Shown one piece after another: positions 32,601 through 41,303 of a stretch of DNA of 64,000 nt. This DNA comes from Clostridia bacterium. GTDB lineage: Bacteria > Bacillota > Clostridia > Oscillospirales > SIG627. The translations under genes were made by a program, and so were the position numbers. Below the pieces are notes generated by a model. It made no database searches and had not been told where the DNA came from. It was given only the letters and a program-made list of their open reading frames with translations. Where the stretch lies: the NCBI GenBank assembly GCA_017517325.1, contig JAFWZW010000023.1, forward strand, positions 156,475 to 220,474, written 5' to 3'. Each line of letters opens with the position of its first letter. Positions within the stretch are counted from its first letter, which is position 1.

Positions 32601-34337
32601 TTATTGCATAATGTAGTAAAGAGAATAGCGCCCCGGCCTTTCTTTGCAGTAAAGGCTTGTCAATAGAACCTCTTTGGATACCGCAAGAGAGGTGCGCTCC
32701 ATAATTTCCGTCATACCGAAGCCCTTTACGTCACGGATCAATTCCTCCACCGCCTGCTTTTTTTCGAGGGTGTCAAGGGGCATTCTGGCAGTGGCAAGGT
32801 AACGGGGGCAGAGTGCCTCGCGTTTAATGCGTCTGCGCACCCCTTCGTCTGTTGCCAAAGAGAGGGCCTGATCTAAAATATCCAAAGCCTTTTGGATCAG
32901 CTCGTCATTTACGATCTGGGAATCCGGATATTCACGGATGGTCAGGGGACCCTTTTTGCCTGCTTCCTCAAACAGGCGATAGTATGCGCCCATTCTTTCA
33001 CCTGCTTTTCTTCCGTAAACACCCTCCAGGTAAGCCTTCATCTCTGCGTCAACGTCGGCTTCGGGATTCCAAAGGAGGCGGCCGATCAGGTAGGACTTCA
33101 GATCGTCACCTGCGGCACCGCCGCCGTAAGCAAAGTTGCCTTGCTCTAAAACGCCCACTACGCCGTTTTTGGCAAAAAAGCGAATGTTTTCAGCTAAGGT
33201 GTGAAAGTGAAAAAATGGGAAAAGGTAGTTGCGGAAGGCCGTGGCGTAATTCCATACGTAAAGGTGCTTTGCGTGATGGTGCCAATTCTGCAGCGCATTG
33301 ACGAATTCCGCCTCCGCTCCGTCGGGATCCTGCTTTGCAAGCTCTTCCAGCGGTGCGCAGAAGCGGCAGCTGATGGTGCAGAGCCGCACGATCACGTTAT
33401 CCCTTGCCACCACCTTTTTGGGGGCGGGCAGGGAATATTGATAAGCAAAGGTGTGGATCAGAACGTGGGGCGCCTCGTCACGGATGGCGTCTGCCAGTTC
33501 ATTTACAAAGTGAAGAATGGGGCCTGCCGGGCTTCCTTCTTCCTCCTCCAACTTTTTGCAGTTGGGGCAGGTACAGCGCCTTCTGTTATCGTTCTGTGCC
33601 ACGGAAAACACCGAGCATTCGGGATTTTCGCGGATCCATCTGCGAAGGGTGGCAAGAGCAATTTTTTTCACCTCGGGATTGGTCAGACAAAGCTGGCTGT
33701 TTCGCACTCTTTCTCCGCCTATCTCGGAAAAGTATTCCGGGTGGGAATCAAAATACAAAGCCTCGGGAACCAGATCCACGAAGGAGTGGTGAAAATTAAA
33801 CCATTTCATTCTGCCGCCGTGGGCGAAGGAAAGGTCGCAAAGGCTGGAATTGAAGCGGCTTTTGGCGGCAAAATCCCCCTGAAAGGCGTTTCTGAAATAA
33901 GAATCGCGAAATTCAAAGGCGGGCTTTTCACGGATCTCCTCAAGCTCAATTTGAAGGAGGTCGGTGCGATCGATCTTCTCCACTTCGCCCGTAAAGGCGC
34001 GGAAGCCGCAAAAGATCTCCAAAAAGCGATAAACGCCGTAAAGCACCCCGCGGTCACTGCCGCCGGTAATGGTAACGTGCGCACCTGCACCGCGGATCAC
34101 GAAGCCCTCAGGGTCCGTCTCTTCCTGCTTCGTTTCACCCCGAACGCCCGCTCCGATGCGGATCTCAGGCCCTCTTTGAGGGCAACGGTCGGAAAAATAG
34201 GGAATGGCCGCACCCGTAGCTTGGAGCAGATATTTCTGCATTTCCGAAGCGGCAAAGCGTACCGTTTCCGATGCATATTGGTGTGCCACGATGTGAAAGA
34301 CGCTTTCTCCCTGTTCCGCAATGGTGTAAACTGCCAT
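32601..34337 (-). CDS. DUF4838 family protein, GH20-like N-terminal fold
   Basis: A 578-residue protein. The N-terminal third resembles the alpha/beta domain that precedes the catalytic barrel in GH20, GH67 and GH84 enzymes (ETVRFAASEMQKYLLQATG, IRIGAG, GVLYGVYRFLE). It is followed by a DUF4838 barrel with FRDSYFRNAF, FSVAQNDN and a cysteine cluster CTCPNCKK. DUF4838 proteins are common in glycan-degrading bacteria and are presumed hydrolases, but no activity is proven. There is no signal peptide, so it would act on imported glycans. It lies 15 bases after the MATE gene and is probably cotranscribed with it. Confidence 0.8.
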   Translation of the reverse strand: MAVYTIAEQGESVFHIVAHQYASETVRFAASEMQKYLLQATGAAIPYFSDRCPQRGPEIRIGAGVRGETKQEETDPEGFVIRGAGAHVTITGGSDRGVLYGVYRFLEIFCGFRAFTGEVEKIDRTDLLQIELEEIREKPAFEFRDSYFRNAFQGDFAAKSRFNSSLCDLSFAHGGRMKWFNFHHSFVDLVPEALYFDSHPEYFSEIGGERVRNSQLCLTNPEVKKIALATLRRWIRENPECSVFSVAQNDNRRRCTCPNCKKLEEEEGSPAGPILHFVNELADAIRDEAPHVLIHTFAYQYSLPAPKKVVARDNVIVRLCTISCRFCAPLEELAKQDPDGAEAEFVNALQNWHHHAKHLYVWNYATAFRNYLFPFFHFHTLAENIRFFAKNGVVGVLEQGNFAYGGGAAGDDLKSYLIGRLLWNPEADVDAEMKAYLEGVYGRKAGERMGAYYRLFEEAGKKGPLTIREYPDSQIVNDELIQKALDILDQALSLATDEGVRRRIKREALCPRYLATARMPLDTLEKKQAVEELIRDVKGFGMTEIMERTSLAVSKEVLLTSLYCKERPGRYSLYYIMQ

Positions 34338-34352
34338 GATGCTTCCTCCTTT

Positions 34353-35723
34353 TTATAGCGCTTCCGCAAGGGTCTTCCTTTTTTTCCACTTGCCGGAAAG
34401 AAAATAAATAAGGCTGGGAACGGAAAAACCGTAGGGTGCCAATCCGTACCCCAAAAGAAAGCCGAAAAAGCCAAGCTTTAAGCCGATTCCGAAGAGCCAG
34501 CTGAGTCCGATCCTCAAAACGACCCCGTCAAGAATGGCAAGGATCATACTGAATTTTGCGTGTCCGATCCCTTGGATAAAGGCACCGCTTCCCCTCATAA
34601 TGGCAAAAGCGGGAAACATCCACAAAATGGCACCGATAAAGCTGTCCGACATTTCGTGTACCAGCGGATCGTCGGAAAAGATCATAAACAGCTCCTTTCC
34701 GAAGCAAAGGTAAAGAAAAAGAGAAAAAACGGTAAAGGCGGCGGAATAGACCCAAGCAGCGTATACCACTTTTTGCGCTCGCTTTTGATTGCTCGCACCA
34801 ATATTCTGGCTGATCATAGGCATCGCCGCGTATTGGATCCCCTGGGAGATCTTGTTGATGATATCGTCAATGCGAACGCCCACTCCAAAGGTGGCGGAGG
34901 CAACTACGCCCACGCCGTTGATCATAGCGTTGACGAACAGCATAGAAAGGTTGATGCAGCCGGATTGAATGGCCATCGGGGTGCCGAGGCTTACGATCAT
35001 CCCCACGTATTTGCTCGTTGGCATAAAGCTTTCTTTTTTAAAATCAAAGCCAAAGGCTTCTTTTCTGCGGAACAGGAAAACAAGAGAGAAGATGAAGGAA
35101 ACCGCCTGACCGATGATGGTGGCCCAGGCGGCGCCTGCCACGCCCCATCCCCAGAAGCCGGTGAATACAATATCCAGAACCAAATTCACAAGGGAAGCGA
35201 TCCCGATAAATAGAAAGGGGCGCTTGGCATCTCCCATCCCCCTTAAAACCGCTGAAACCATATTGTAGCCTGCGGTAAAGATCAGCCCGCCGCCGCAGAT
35301 CAAAAGGTAATCCATTGCCATATCGTATGACTCTGTGGGAATGCGGATCAGGTCAAGGATCAGCGTGCGGCTGCACAAAATGACCGCTGAGATCACCAGC
35401 GCCAAAGCGGCAACGAAGCCAAAGAGCGTGCCGATGATATCGTTCATCTCTTTTTTCTTTCCCGCACCTAAGGCTTGTGAGATCAAAACCTGCCCCGCAT
35501 TGGAAAAACCAAGGCAGACCATAGCTGCAAAATTGATGATCTGACTGCTTTGAGAAACGGCGGAAAGCCCGGGTGTACCTACGTATTCCCCCACGATGAT
35601 CATATCGATGGTGCTGTAAAGTACTTGCAGGGCGTTGGATGCCATAAAAGGCAGAGAAAAATATAAAAGCTGACGGAAAATGCTTCCTTGAGTGAAATCA
35701 CGGGTCAGCGTTTTTTTGTTCAA
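34353..35723 (-). CDS. MATE family efflux transporter
   Basis: A 456-residue integral membrane protein with twelve hydrophobic segments and the internal two-fold repeat of MATE multidrug/Na+ or H+ antiporters. The N-terminal part has LYFSLPFMASNALQVLYSTIDMIIVG, the expected first-helix motif, and the second half has the equivalent. The reading starts with TTG at 35723 (AAGGGA six bases upstream); the next in-frame ATG would remove the first helix. The promoter TTGCGG-17-TACAAT lies upstream. Substrate unknown. Confidence 0.9.
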   Translation of the reverse strand: MNKKTLTRDFTQGSIFRQLLYFSLPFMASNALQVLYSTIDMIIVGEYVGTPGLSAVSQSSQIINFAAMVCLGFSNAGQVLISQALGAGKKKEMNDIIGTLFGFVAALALVISAVILCSRTLILDLIRIPTESYDMAMDYLLICGGGLIFTAGYNMVSAVLRGMGDAKRPFLFIGIASLVNLVLDIVFTGFWGWGVAGAAWATIIGQAVSFIFSLVFLFRRKEAFGFDFKKESFMPTSKYVGMIVSLGTPMAIQSGCINLSMLFVNAMINGVGVVASATFGVGVRIDDIINKISQGIQYAAMPMISQNIGASNQKRAQKVVYAAWVYSAAFTVFSLFLYLCFGKELFMIFSDDPLVHEMSDSFIGAILWMFPAFAIMRGSGAFIQGIGHAKFSMILAILDGVVLRIGLSWLFGIGLKLGFFGFLLGYGLAPYGFSVPSLIYFLSGKWKKRKTLAEAL

Positions 35724-35756
35724 ATCGATCCCTTCTTTTCTTGAAAATGCCAGATG

Positions 35757-35785
35757 ATTGTATCACAAAAAAGTAAAATCCGCAA
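35757..35785 (-). promoter_or_regulatory. Promoter of the MATE-DUF4838 operon
   Basis: On the minus strand, TTGCGG (35780-35785), a 17-bp spacer and TACAAT (35757-35762), about 33 bases before the TTG start. Confidence 0.65.
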
Positions 35786-35884
35786 CCAGTTTTCTTTTCT
35801 CTTTTGATTTCATTATAATGTAAAAAAACGAAAAAACAATAACGCTTTGGTATGCTTTCTTTTTTTATAAATCAACCTGAAAGC

Positions 35885-35915
35885 GAAAAAAGCGGTGATC
35901 CTTGGGGATCACCGC
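35885..35915 (-). terminator. Terminator of putP
   Basis: GCGGTGATCC/GGATCACCGC perfect 10-bp stem, loop TTGG on the plus strand, followed by TTTTTT on the minus strand. Confidence 0.85.
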
Positions 35916-35932
35916 GCTTATATGTTTTTTTC

Positions 35933-37501
35933 TTATTCGGTAACGGTACCTGCACGTACGGCTTCAAAGTCTTCTTCAATTTCCTTGGAGGGTGCCTTCG
36001 TGAGAAGGGAAACCACCACGATGAGAATAGATGAGAAGATGAAGGCGGGGAGCAACTCGTAAATGGCGAATACGCCGCCCAGCCTGCTGAGCACCAGTTT
36101 CCAGAAGAATACCATAGCGGCACCGCCGATCATACCGGCAATGGCACCGGGCTTGTTCACTCTCTTCCAGAAGAGGGAGAAGATCATAATGGGACCGAAG
36201 GTGGCACCGAAGCCTGCCCAAGCAAAGGATACGATCTCGAAGATCACGCTCTTTTCGTCAAGAGCGATCACAATGCCGATGGCGGCCAGTACCAGAAGGG
36301 TAATGCGGGAAACGGTCATAACTTGCTTATCGGTAGCATTCTTCTTGAAGATGCCCTGGAAAATGTTCTTGGAGAATGCGGAAGCCGCAATGAGCAGATA
36401 AGAGTCGGAGGAAGAAATGGTAGCGGCAAGAATACCGGCCATAACGAAGCCTGCAAGCAAGGGAGGCAGGAAGGATTCCGACATGGTGATAAAGATGTTT
36501 TCTGCGGCAGATTTGGTCAGGTGTGCGGTAGGGAATACGTGACGGCCGATGATACCGATGAATACGGCAACCGCCAGAGAGATCACCACCCATACCATTG
36601 CAATGCGGCGGGACTGCTTCAGTTCGCTTTCCTTGCGGATGGCCATAAAGCGAAGGAGCACCTGCGGCATACCGAAGTAGCCGAGGCCCCAAGCCATCAT
36701 AGAGCAGATGGTGAGAAGGCCGTAATCGGAAGCGGCACCGAACAGGGGCTTGCCAGCTTCGGAAACCAGCTGCTGGCCGTTTGCATCCAGTTCGGGAGTA
36801 GCCAGACCGAAAAATTCAAGGAAGCCGGGAATGGATTTTGCGTTTTCTACAATGGCACCGAAGCCGCCTGCTTCCACAACACCTATAATAACGATCATCG
36901 TCAAAGCCGTGATCATTACGATGGCCTGCATAAAGTCAGAAACACTTTCTGCCAAAAAGCCGCCGAGAATGGTGTAAAGAAGCACGAAGATGGCTCCGAC
37001 CACCAGCATCAGCTGATAGGGAGCACCGAACAGGGTGGAGAAGAGCTTGCCGCAGGTAACGAAGCAGCTGGCAGCATAAACCGTAAAGAAGATGAGAATG
37101 AAAGCACCTGCAAGGAACATAATGTGCCCCTTCTTCTCACGGAAGCGGTTAGAGAAAAATTCAGGGAGCGTAATAGAGTTGTTAGCTCTTACGCTATAGC
37201 GTCTCAATCTCTTGGATACGATGAGCCAGTTGAAATAAGTACCGATCGCCAGACCGATGGCAGTCCAGGCAGCGTCGGCAAGGCCGCACCAGTAAGCAAC
37301 ACCGGGCAGACCCATAAGAAGCCAACCGCTCATATCAGAGGCTTCGGCACTCATAGCCGTAACCCAGGGGCCCAGAGAGCGACCGCCAAGGAAGTATGCC
37401 TCGGAGTTTTTATTGGCGCGCTTGGCATACACAACGCCGATCAGAATGACCGCCGCCATGTAAATGACCATGGAAATGAATATTTGGATCGTTGCGTTCA
37501 T
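35933..37501 (-). CDS. putP: Sodium/proline symporter
   Basis: A 522-residue member of the sodium:solute symporter family with thirteen hydrophobic segments. The sequence GRSLGPWVTAMSAEASDMSGWLLMG in the second helix matches the Na+ and proline site of PutP, and later FGMPQVLLRFMA and SSSDSYLL are also PutP-like. It imports proline driven by the sodium gradient, for osmoprotection or as nitrogen source. Start: the ATG at 37501 after GGGAGGA; an upstream TTG in frame overlaps this site. It is monocistronic, with promoter and terminator. Confidence 0.92.
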   Translation of the reverse strand: MNATIQIFISMVIYMAAVILIGVVYAKRANKNSEAYFLGGRSLGPWVTAMSAEASDMSGWLLMGLPGVAYWCGLADAAWTAIGLAIGTYFNWLIVSKRLRRYSVRANNSITLPEFFSNRFREKKGHIMFLAGAFILIFFTVYAASCFVTCGKLFSTLFGAPYQLMLVVGAIFVLLYTILGGFLAESVSDFMQAIVMITALTMIVIIGVVEAGGFGAIVENAKSIPGFLEFFGLATPELDANGQQLVSEAGKPLFGAASDYGLLTICSMMAWGLGYFGMPQVLLRFMAIRKESELKQSRRIAMVWVVISLAVAVFIGIIGRHVFPTAHLTKSAAENIFITMSESFLPPLLAGFVMAGILAATISSSDSYLLIAASAFSKNIFQGIFKKNATDKQVMTVSRITLLVLAAIGIVIALDEKSVIFEIVSFAWAGFGATFGPIMIFSLFWKRVNKPGAIAGMIGGAAMVFFWKLVLSRLGGVFAIYELLPAFIFSSILIVVVSLLTKAPSKEIEEDFEAVRAGTVTE

Positions 37502-37533
37502 AACGTTTCCTCCCAATGAAATAATTAAGTAAC

Positions 37534-37563
37534 ACTATATCATAAATTCGACCCAAAAGTCAA
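37534..37563 (-). promoter_or_regulatory. Promoter of putP
   Basis: On the minus strand, TTGACT (37558-37563), an 18-bp spacer and TATAGT (37534-37539). Confidence 0.7.
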
Positions 37564-37630
37564 GTTTTTCTTATAATATATATAACAAATTTGAATGAAT
37601 CGGGAGAATGAAGTCGGTTTTCCTTACTTT

Positions 37631-38326
37631 TCAATCACTCACCCACGCATCCAGCTCCTTTGTGTGGCAAAGGGTGTTTAAGTAGCGGCGGCCAACTTTG
37701 CTTTGGTCGCAGAGCAAAACGGCTTTTTTTGCATTCTTTATCATAATACGGCGAATGGAGTTTTCTAAAATGGAATTATCCGTCACAAGTCCGTTCTCAT
37801 CGATCCCGCGGCAGGAAAAAAAGGCAACGTCTGCGTTGTATTGTTCCAGCGTTCCCTCCGCATCCGTTCCCACGAAGGAATAAGATTCGGGGGTGATTTC
37901 GCCCCCGGTGCAAATGGTGCGGATTCCTAACGCGGCGGATTCCAGCGCGGTTTTGATCCCGTTTGTGATCACCAGAACGTTATGGTATTTCGCTAAATAC
38001 GGAAGTAGATGAAAGGCGGTGGTGGAAGCATCCAGCATTACGGCATCTCCATCCTTCACAAAGGATAAGGCCTTGCGGGCGATGGCATCTTTTTCTACCG
38101 TGTGCTCACTGTCGCGCACGAAAAGGGGGATCCGCTTGTCGGGCGCTTTGACGGATAGGCTCACCAGCCCTCTGCGGCACACGACCAATTCCTTCTTTTT
38201 CATAGCCGAAACGTCTCGCCGTACGGTGGGCTCGCTGATGAACAGAATTTGGGAAAGCTCTTTTACGCTTCTGTCACGTTCTGATAAAAGACGGATGTAT
38301 TCTTCCTCTCGTTGGTATAATGACAT
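37631..38326 (-). CDS. DeoR/GlpR-family transcriptional repressor
   Basis: A 231-residue repressor. Residues 5-57 form the DeoR helix-turn-helix (EEYIRLLSERDRSVKELSQILF, SEPTVRRDVSAM). Residues 75-230 form the DeoRC sensor domain of the ISOCOT fold with DASTTAFHLLPYL and NGIKTALE. These proteins sense phosphorylated sugars or glycerol-3-phosphate. It is divergent from the glycerol-1-phosphate dehydrogenase gene, with two identical TGATCAT sites in the shared region, so control of that operon and of itself is likely. Start ATG at 38326 after AAAGGATG. Confidence 0.9.
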   Translation of the reverse strand: MSLYQREEEYIRLLSERDRSVKELSQILFISEPTVRRDVSAMKKKELVVCRRGLVSLSVKAPDKRIPLFVRDSEHTVEKDAIARKALSFVKDGDAVMLDASTTAFHLLPYLAKYHNVLVITNGIKTALESAALGIRTICTGGEITPESYSFVGTDAEGTLEQYNADVAFFSCRGIDENGLVTDNSILENSIRRIMIKNAKKAVLLCDQSKVGRRYLNTLCHTKELDAWVSD

Positions 38327-38329
38327 AAA

Positions 38330-38379
38330 TGATCATCCTTTTTCATTGTTTTTCACAATTATAATCAATTTTTGATCAT
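38330..38379. promoter_or_regulatory. Paired TGATCAT sites in the DeoR/glycerol-1-P dehydrogenase divergent region
   Basis: Two copies of the palindrome TGATCA(T), at 38330-38336 and 38373-38379, 43 bp apart (about four helical turns), lie between the divergent genes. One overlaps the regulator's ribosome binding site and the other precedes the rightward promoter. Likely operators of the adjacent DeoR-type protein. Confidence 0.5.
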
Positions 38380-38402
38380 ATAGTCAATAACATTATAAAA
38401 TA

Positions 38403-38430
38403 TTGACTTTTTTTGCCTAATTGCTATAAT
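38403..38430 (+). promoter_or_regulatory. Promoter of the glycerol-1-phosphate dehydrogenase operon
   Basis: TTGACT (38403-38408), a 16-bp spacer and TATAAT (38425-38430). It rules out translation starts upstream of about 38437. Confidence 0.75.
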
Positions 38431-38463
38431 GGGCATGAGGTGAGTATCATAAAAAACAATGCT

Positions 38464-39768
38464 ATGAATAACTTTCATACTTCTCCCTTAATTTGTTTGC
38501 CGGGGCATACACCCTCCTGCGATATCCTCATTGGTGCTGCCGCCATCCGCGCTTTGCCTGACGTTCTGGAAAAACTTGGTGCAGACCGGGTGTGTCTCGT
38601 TGCGGACGTCAACACCTTTTCCGCCGCAGGCAAGGCGGTGTGTGAGATCCTGCAGGAAGTCGGCACCACCGTTTCCACCCACGTGTTTGATGCGGAGCCG
38701 CTGGAGCCCAACGAATATAGCGTGGGTTTGGCGGCAATGTCCGTTGACCCCAACTGCAAAGCCATTATCGGCGTTGGCTCCGGTGTCATCAACGATATTT
38801 GCAAGATCCTTGCAAATCTAACCGAAAAGCCCTACGTGATCGTGGCAACCGCACCTTCTATGGACGGTTACGCTTCCGCCACTTCTTCCATGGAGCGGCA
38901 AGGCTTGAAGGTTTCCCTGAACAGCAAATGCCCCGACGTGATCATCGGCGATACCGATATTCTTGCACAAGCGCCGAAACAGGCCTTGGTTTCAGGTCTT
39001 GGAGATATGCTGGCAAAATACGTGAGTATTTGCGAGTGGAGAATTTCCCATCTGATCAACGGGGAATACTATAGCGAAGAAATCGCCGATATGGTCCGCC
39101 TTGCCCTGAAAAAGTGCGTGGATCACGCCGACGGCCTTCTCCTTCGGGAACACAGCGCCGTAGAAGCGGTGTTCGAGGGGCTGATCATCTGCGGCATTGC
39201 AATGAGCTATGCGGGTCTCTCCCGCCCCGCCTCCGGCTGTGAGCATTATATTTCTCACGTGCTGGATATGCGCGCCGCGCAGTTCCATACCCCCACTTCC
39301 ACCCACGGCTTGCAGTGTGCTATGGGTACGCTGCAGACCGTCCGTCTTTATGAAAAATTGAAAAATATAACGCCTGATCCCGTGAAAGCCTGCGCCTACG
39401 TGGAAAACTTCCGCTACGAGGATTGGTGCCAACGGCTTCGTGAGCTTTTGGGCGATGGTGCAGAGACGATGATCGCTTTGGAAAAGCGGGAAGGAAAATA
39501 CGATCCCGAAAAGCACGCCCAAAGGCTGAAGGTGCTCCTTGATAATTGGGGCGCAGTCCTGGAAATTATGGCGCAAGAACTGCCTTCGGCCGATTGGCTG
39601 GAGCAGCTTTTGGATCGATTGGATGCCCCCAAGACTCTTTCGGATCTTGGCATCGAGGATTCTATGATGCCCGTGATTCTGGAGGCAACCAGAGACATTC
39701 GCGATAAATACGTATTATCCCGCATCCTTTGGGATCTGGGAATCACTGCAAAGGAGATACTGTCATGA
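38464..39768 (+). CDS. egsA: sn-glycerol-1-phosphate dehydrogenase
   Basis: A 434-residue NAD(P)-dependent dehydrogenase of the iron/zinc alcohol dehydrogenase superfamily, EgsA/AraM branch. It reduces dihydroxyacetone phosphate to glycerol-1-phosphate. Visible are the nucleotide loop GVGSGVINDICK, the family block ATAPSMDGYASATSSM, and the metal-binding SGLGDMLAKY, GCEHYISHVLDM and STHGLQCAMGT. The start is uncertain: ATG 38464 is chosen since the promoter excludes earlier ones, but GAGGTGAG lies 19 bases upstream. GTG at 38440 is possible but near the transcript start. The symbol follows the archaeal/Bacillus homologue. It overlaps the GDPD gene by four bases. Confidence 0.88.
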   Translation: MNNFHTSPLICLPGHTPSCDILIGAAAIRALPDVLEKLGADRVCLVADVNTFSAAGKAVCEILQEVGTTVSTHVFDAEPLEPNEYSVGLAAMSVDPNCKAIIGVGSGVINDICKILANLTEKPYVIVATAPSMDGYASATSSMERQGLKVSLNSKCPDVIIGDTDILAQAPKQALVSGLGDMLAKYVSICEWRISHLINGEYYSEEIADMVRLALKKCVDHADGLLLREHSAVEAVFEGLIICGIAMSYAGLSRPASGCEHYISHVLDMRAAQFHTPTSTHGLQCAMGTLQTVRLYEKLKNITPDPVKACAYVENFRYEDWCQRLRELLGDGAETMIALEKREGKYDPEKHAQRLKVLLDNWGAVLEIMAQELPSADWLEQLLDRLDAPKTLSDLGIEDSMMPVILEATRDIRDKYVLSRILWDLGITAKEILS

Positions 39769-40493
39769 ATCAGATCTATATTGAAGGGCACCGCGGTGCC
39801 TGCGCCCTGTACCCCGAAAACACGCTTCTTTCCTACCAAAAGGCCATTGAGATGGGGGTAGATGCCATCGAATTTGACGTGTGGCTCTCCTCCGATAAAG
39901 TACCCGTGTTGATGCACGACCGCAACGTAGCCCGTGCCTGCGGTGTTGCCGGAGTTTTAAAGAGTATGACTCTTGCGGAGATCAAAAAGCTTTGCCCCTA
40001 TTCTCCCGAAACCTTTGGAGATCGCTTCTTGGGGCAGGTTGAGATTCCCACCTTGTACGAGCTTTTGGATCTGCAAAAAGCCCTGAAGCCCGATCTGAAA
40101 CTGGGTGTGGAGATCAAAGAGTATACCGAGGAGACGGTGGATATCACCGTTAAAGCCCTGAAGGAATACGGTGTTTTCGATCAGTGTTGGTTTTACGCCT
40201 TCAACGGCAGGATCATTCGTTATATCAAAGAAAAGTATAATGGTCGCACCATGGGCTATCCGGATTTTCAAATGAAGGAATTCGACGGCTACGATGCCTA
40301 CGACGAGATCGGCATTTCCATGGCAGTTGCTAAATCCGAGGTTGGCGATTTTTATATGTCAAAGGGGCTTCCTATGCACCTGTACTGCGCCGATACGGAA
40401 GAAGACGTGCGTTTCTGTATCGAAAAAGGAGCAAGCCTCATCACTGCAAACAATCCCACCGCCCTTCTCTCCATCCTAAAATCAGAACGATAA
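39765..40493 (+). CDS. Glycerophosphodiester phosphodiesterase
   Basis: A 242-residue cytoplasmic TIM-barrel enzyme of the GDPD family, hydrolysing glycerophosphodiesters to glycerol phosphate and an alcohol. The start has the catalytic GHRGACALYPENT, followed by DAIEFDVWLSSDKVPVLMHD with the metal-binding acidic residues and histidine. The family end with ITANNPTAL is also present. Its ATG overlaps the stop of the upstream dehydrogenase (ATGA), indicating translational coupling; both genes would act in glycerophosphate metabolism and are probably under the DeoR-type regulator. It ends at a terminator. Confidence 0.93.
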   Translation: MNQIYIEGHRGACALYPENTLLSYQKAIEMGVDAIEFDVWLSSDKVPVLMHDRNVARACGVAGVLKSMTLAEIKKLCPYSPETFGDRFLGQVEIPTLYELLDLQKALKPDLKLGVEIKEYTEETVDITVKALKEYGVFDQCWFYAFNGRIIRYIKEKYNGRTMGYPDFQMKEFDGYDAYDEIGISMAVAKSEVGDFYMSKGLPMHLYCADTEEDVRFCIEKGASLITANNPTALLSILKSER

Positions 40494-40535
40494 ACCCATC
40501 GCTTCTATCTTACCCAAAAATCCAAACAAACAAAA

Positions 40536-40574
40536 AAAACGACAAGTTTCTAATCGAAACTTGTCGTTTTTCTG
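40536..40574 (+). terminator. Terminator of the glycerol-1-P dehydrogenase/GDPD operon
   Basis: AAAACGACAAGTTTC (40536-40550), loop TAATC, and its complement (40556-40570). Confidence 0.85.
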
Positions 40575-40644
40575 TCCATGAGCTACAAAAAAGATATTTT
40601 TCGAGGGTTGCAATAAGGATTCGAACTTCCACGGGATAACCATT

Positions 40645-41235
40645 TTAGATAACGTTGCTTTTCAGATTTGCGTCAAGCTCAAAATTTTTACAAGGGTATA
40701 TATACGCAATTTCTTGGTGTGATTGCAACGAAACAAAATAGAATTCATCGCCGGAAATTGATATGTTTTCAAGACCTTTCGAGCTGATATAAAATTCCTT
40801 GCTCCAAGCATAGTGCTTATCTACATTCGGAACTCTCCAAGAAGAACCACTGTTGAAATAATAAACGGATATAGCTTTAGTGGCGCGGACTCGTCTTCCC
40901 ACTCTGTGCGGTTCATAGATAGTTTCGTTTGCAATGTGACTGAAAACTTCATTTGAAATTGAAATCCCTCCTCTTTCAACTAACGATATGATAGCATGTT
41001 TGCTTTTCTTGTGCTCTCTATATTCGATCACGTAGCGAACGATATGGTAAGCAGCAACAGCAAAAATAAGCAACCCGACAATCACGCTCTTCAGAAATAC
41101 GCCTGCCATAACTGCCAACAGTGTAATTGGAACAATATACGAAAATCGCCAATCATTTTTGTTTGACAGCTGAAATTTTACCATTTTCATTAAATCTTGT
41201 TTTATGGCTTCAAGTGTAATCTTTTCTTTTTTCAT
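40645..41235 (-). CDS. Hypothetical protein with two membrane helices
   Basis: A 196-residue protein not recognised. A charged N-terminal helix (about residues 1-30) is followed by two close hydrophobic segments (about 33-70: IVPITLLAVMAGVFL and VIVGLLIFAVAAYHIVRYV). After a lysine-rich turn comes a soluble C-terminal domain that is predicted mostly beta-strand (AISVYYFNSG, EFYFVSLQ). The composition is more A+T-rich than the neighbours, in keeping with acquisition. Start: ATG 41235 with AAGGCGGTG upstream; a GTG six bases earlier is possible. It stands alone next to the palindrome array. Confidence 0.6.
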   Translation of the reverse strand: MKKEKITLEAIKQDLMKMVKFQLSNKNDWRFSYIVPITLLAVMAGVFLKSVIVGLLIFAVAAYHIVRYVIEYREHKKSKHAIISLVERGGISISNEVFSHIANETIYEPHRVGRRVRATKAISVYYFNSGSSWRVPNVDKHYAWSKEFYISSKGLENISISGDEFYFVSLQSHQEIAYIYPCKNFELDANLKSNVI

Positions 41236-41303
41236 AACCACACCGCCTTTTCGAGGTTAGTATAGCATAAAATCGTGGAGATTTCAAGACAGTCGTGCCA
41301 AAT

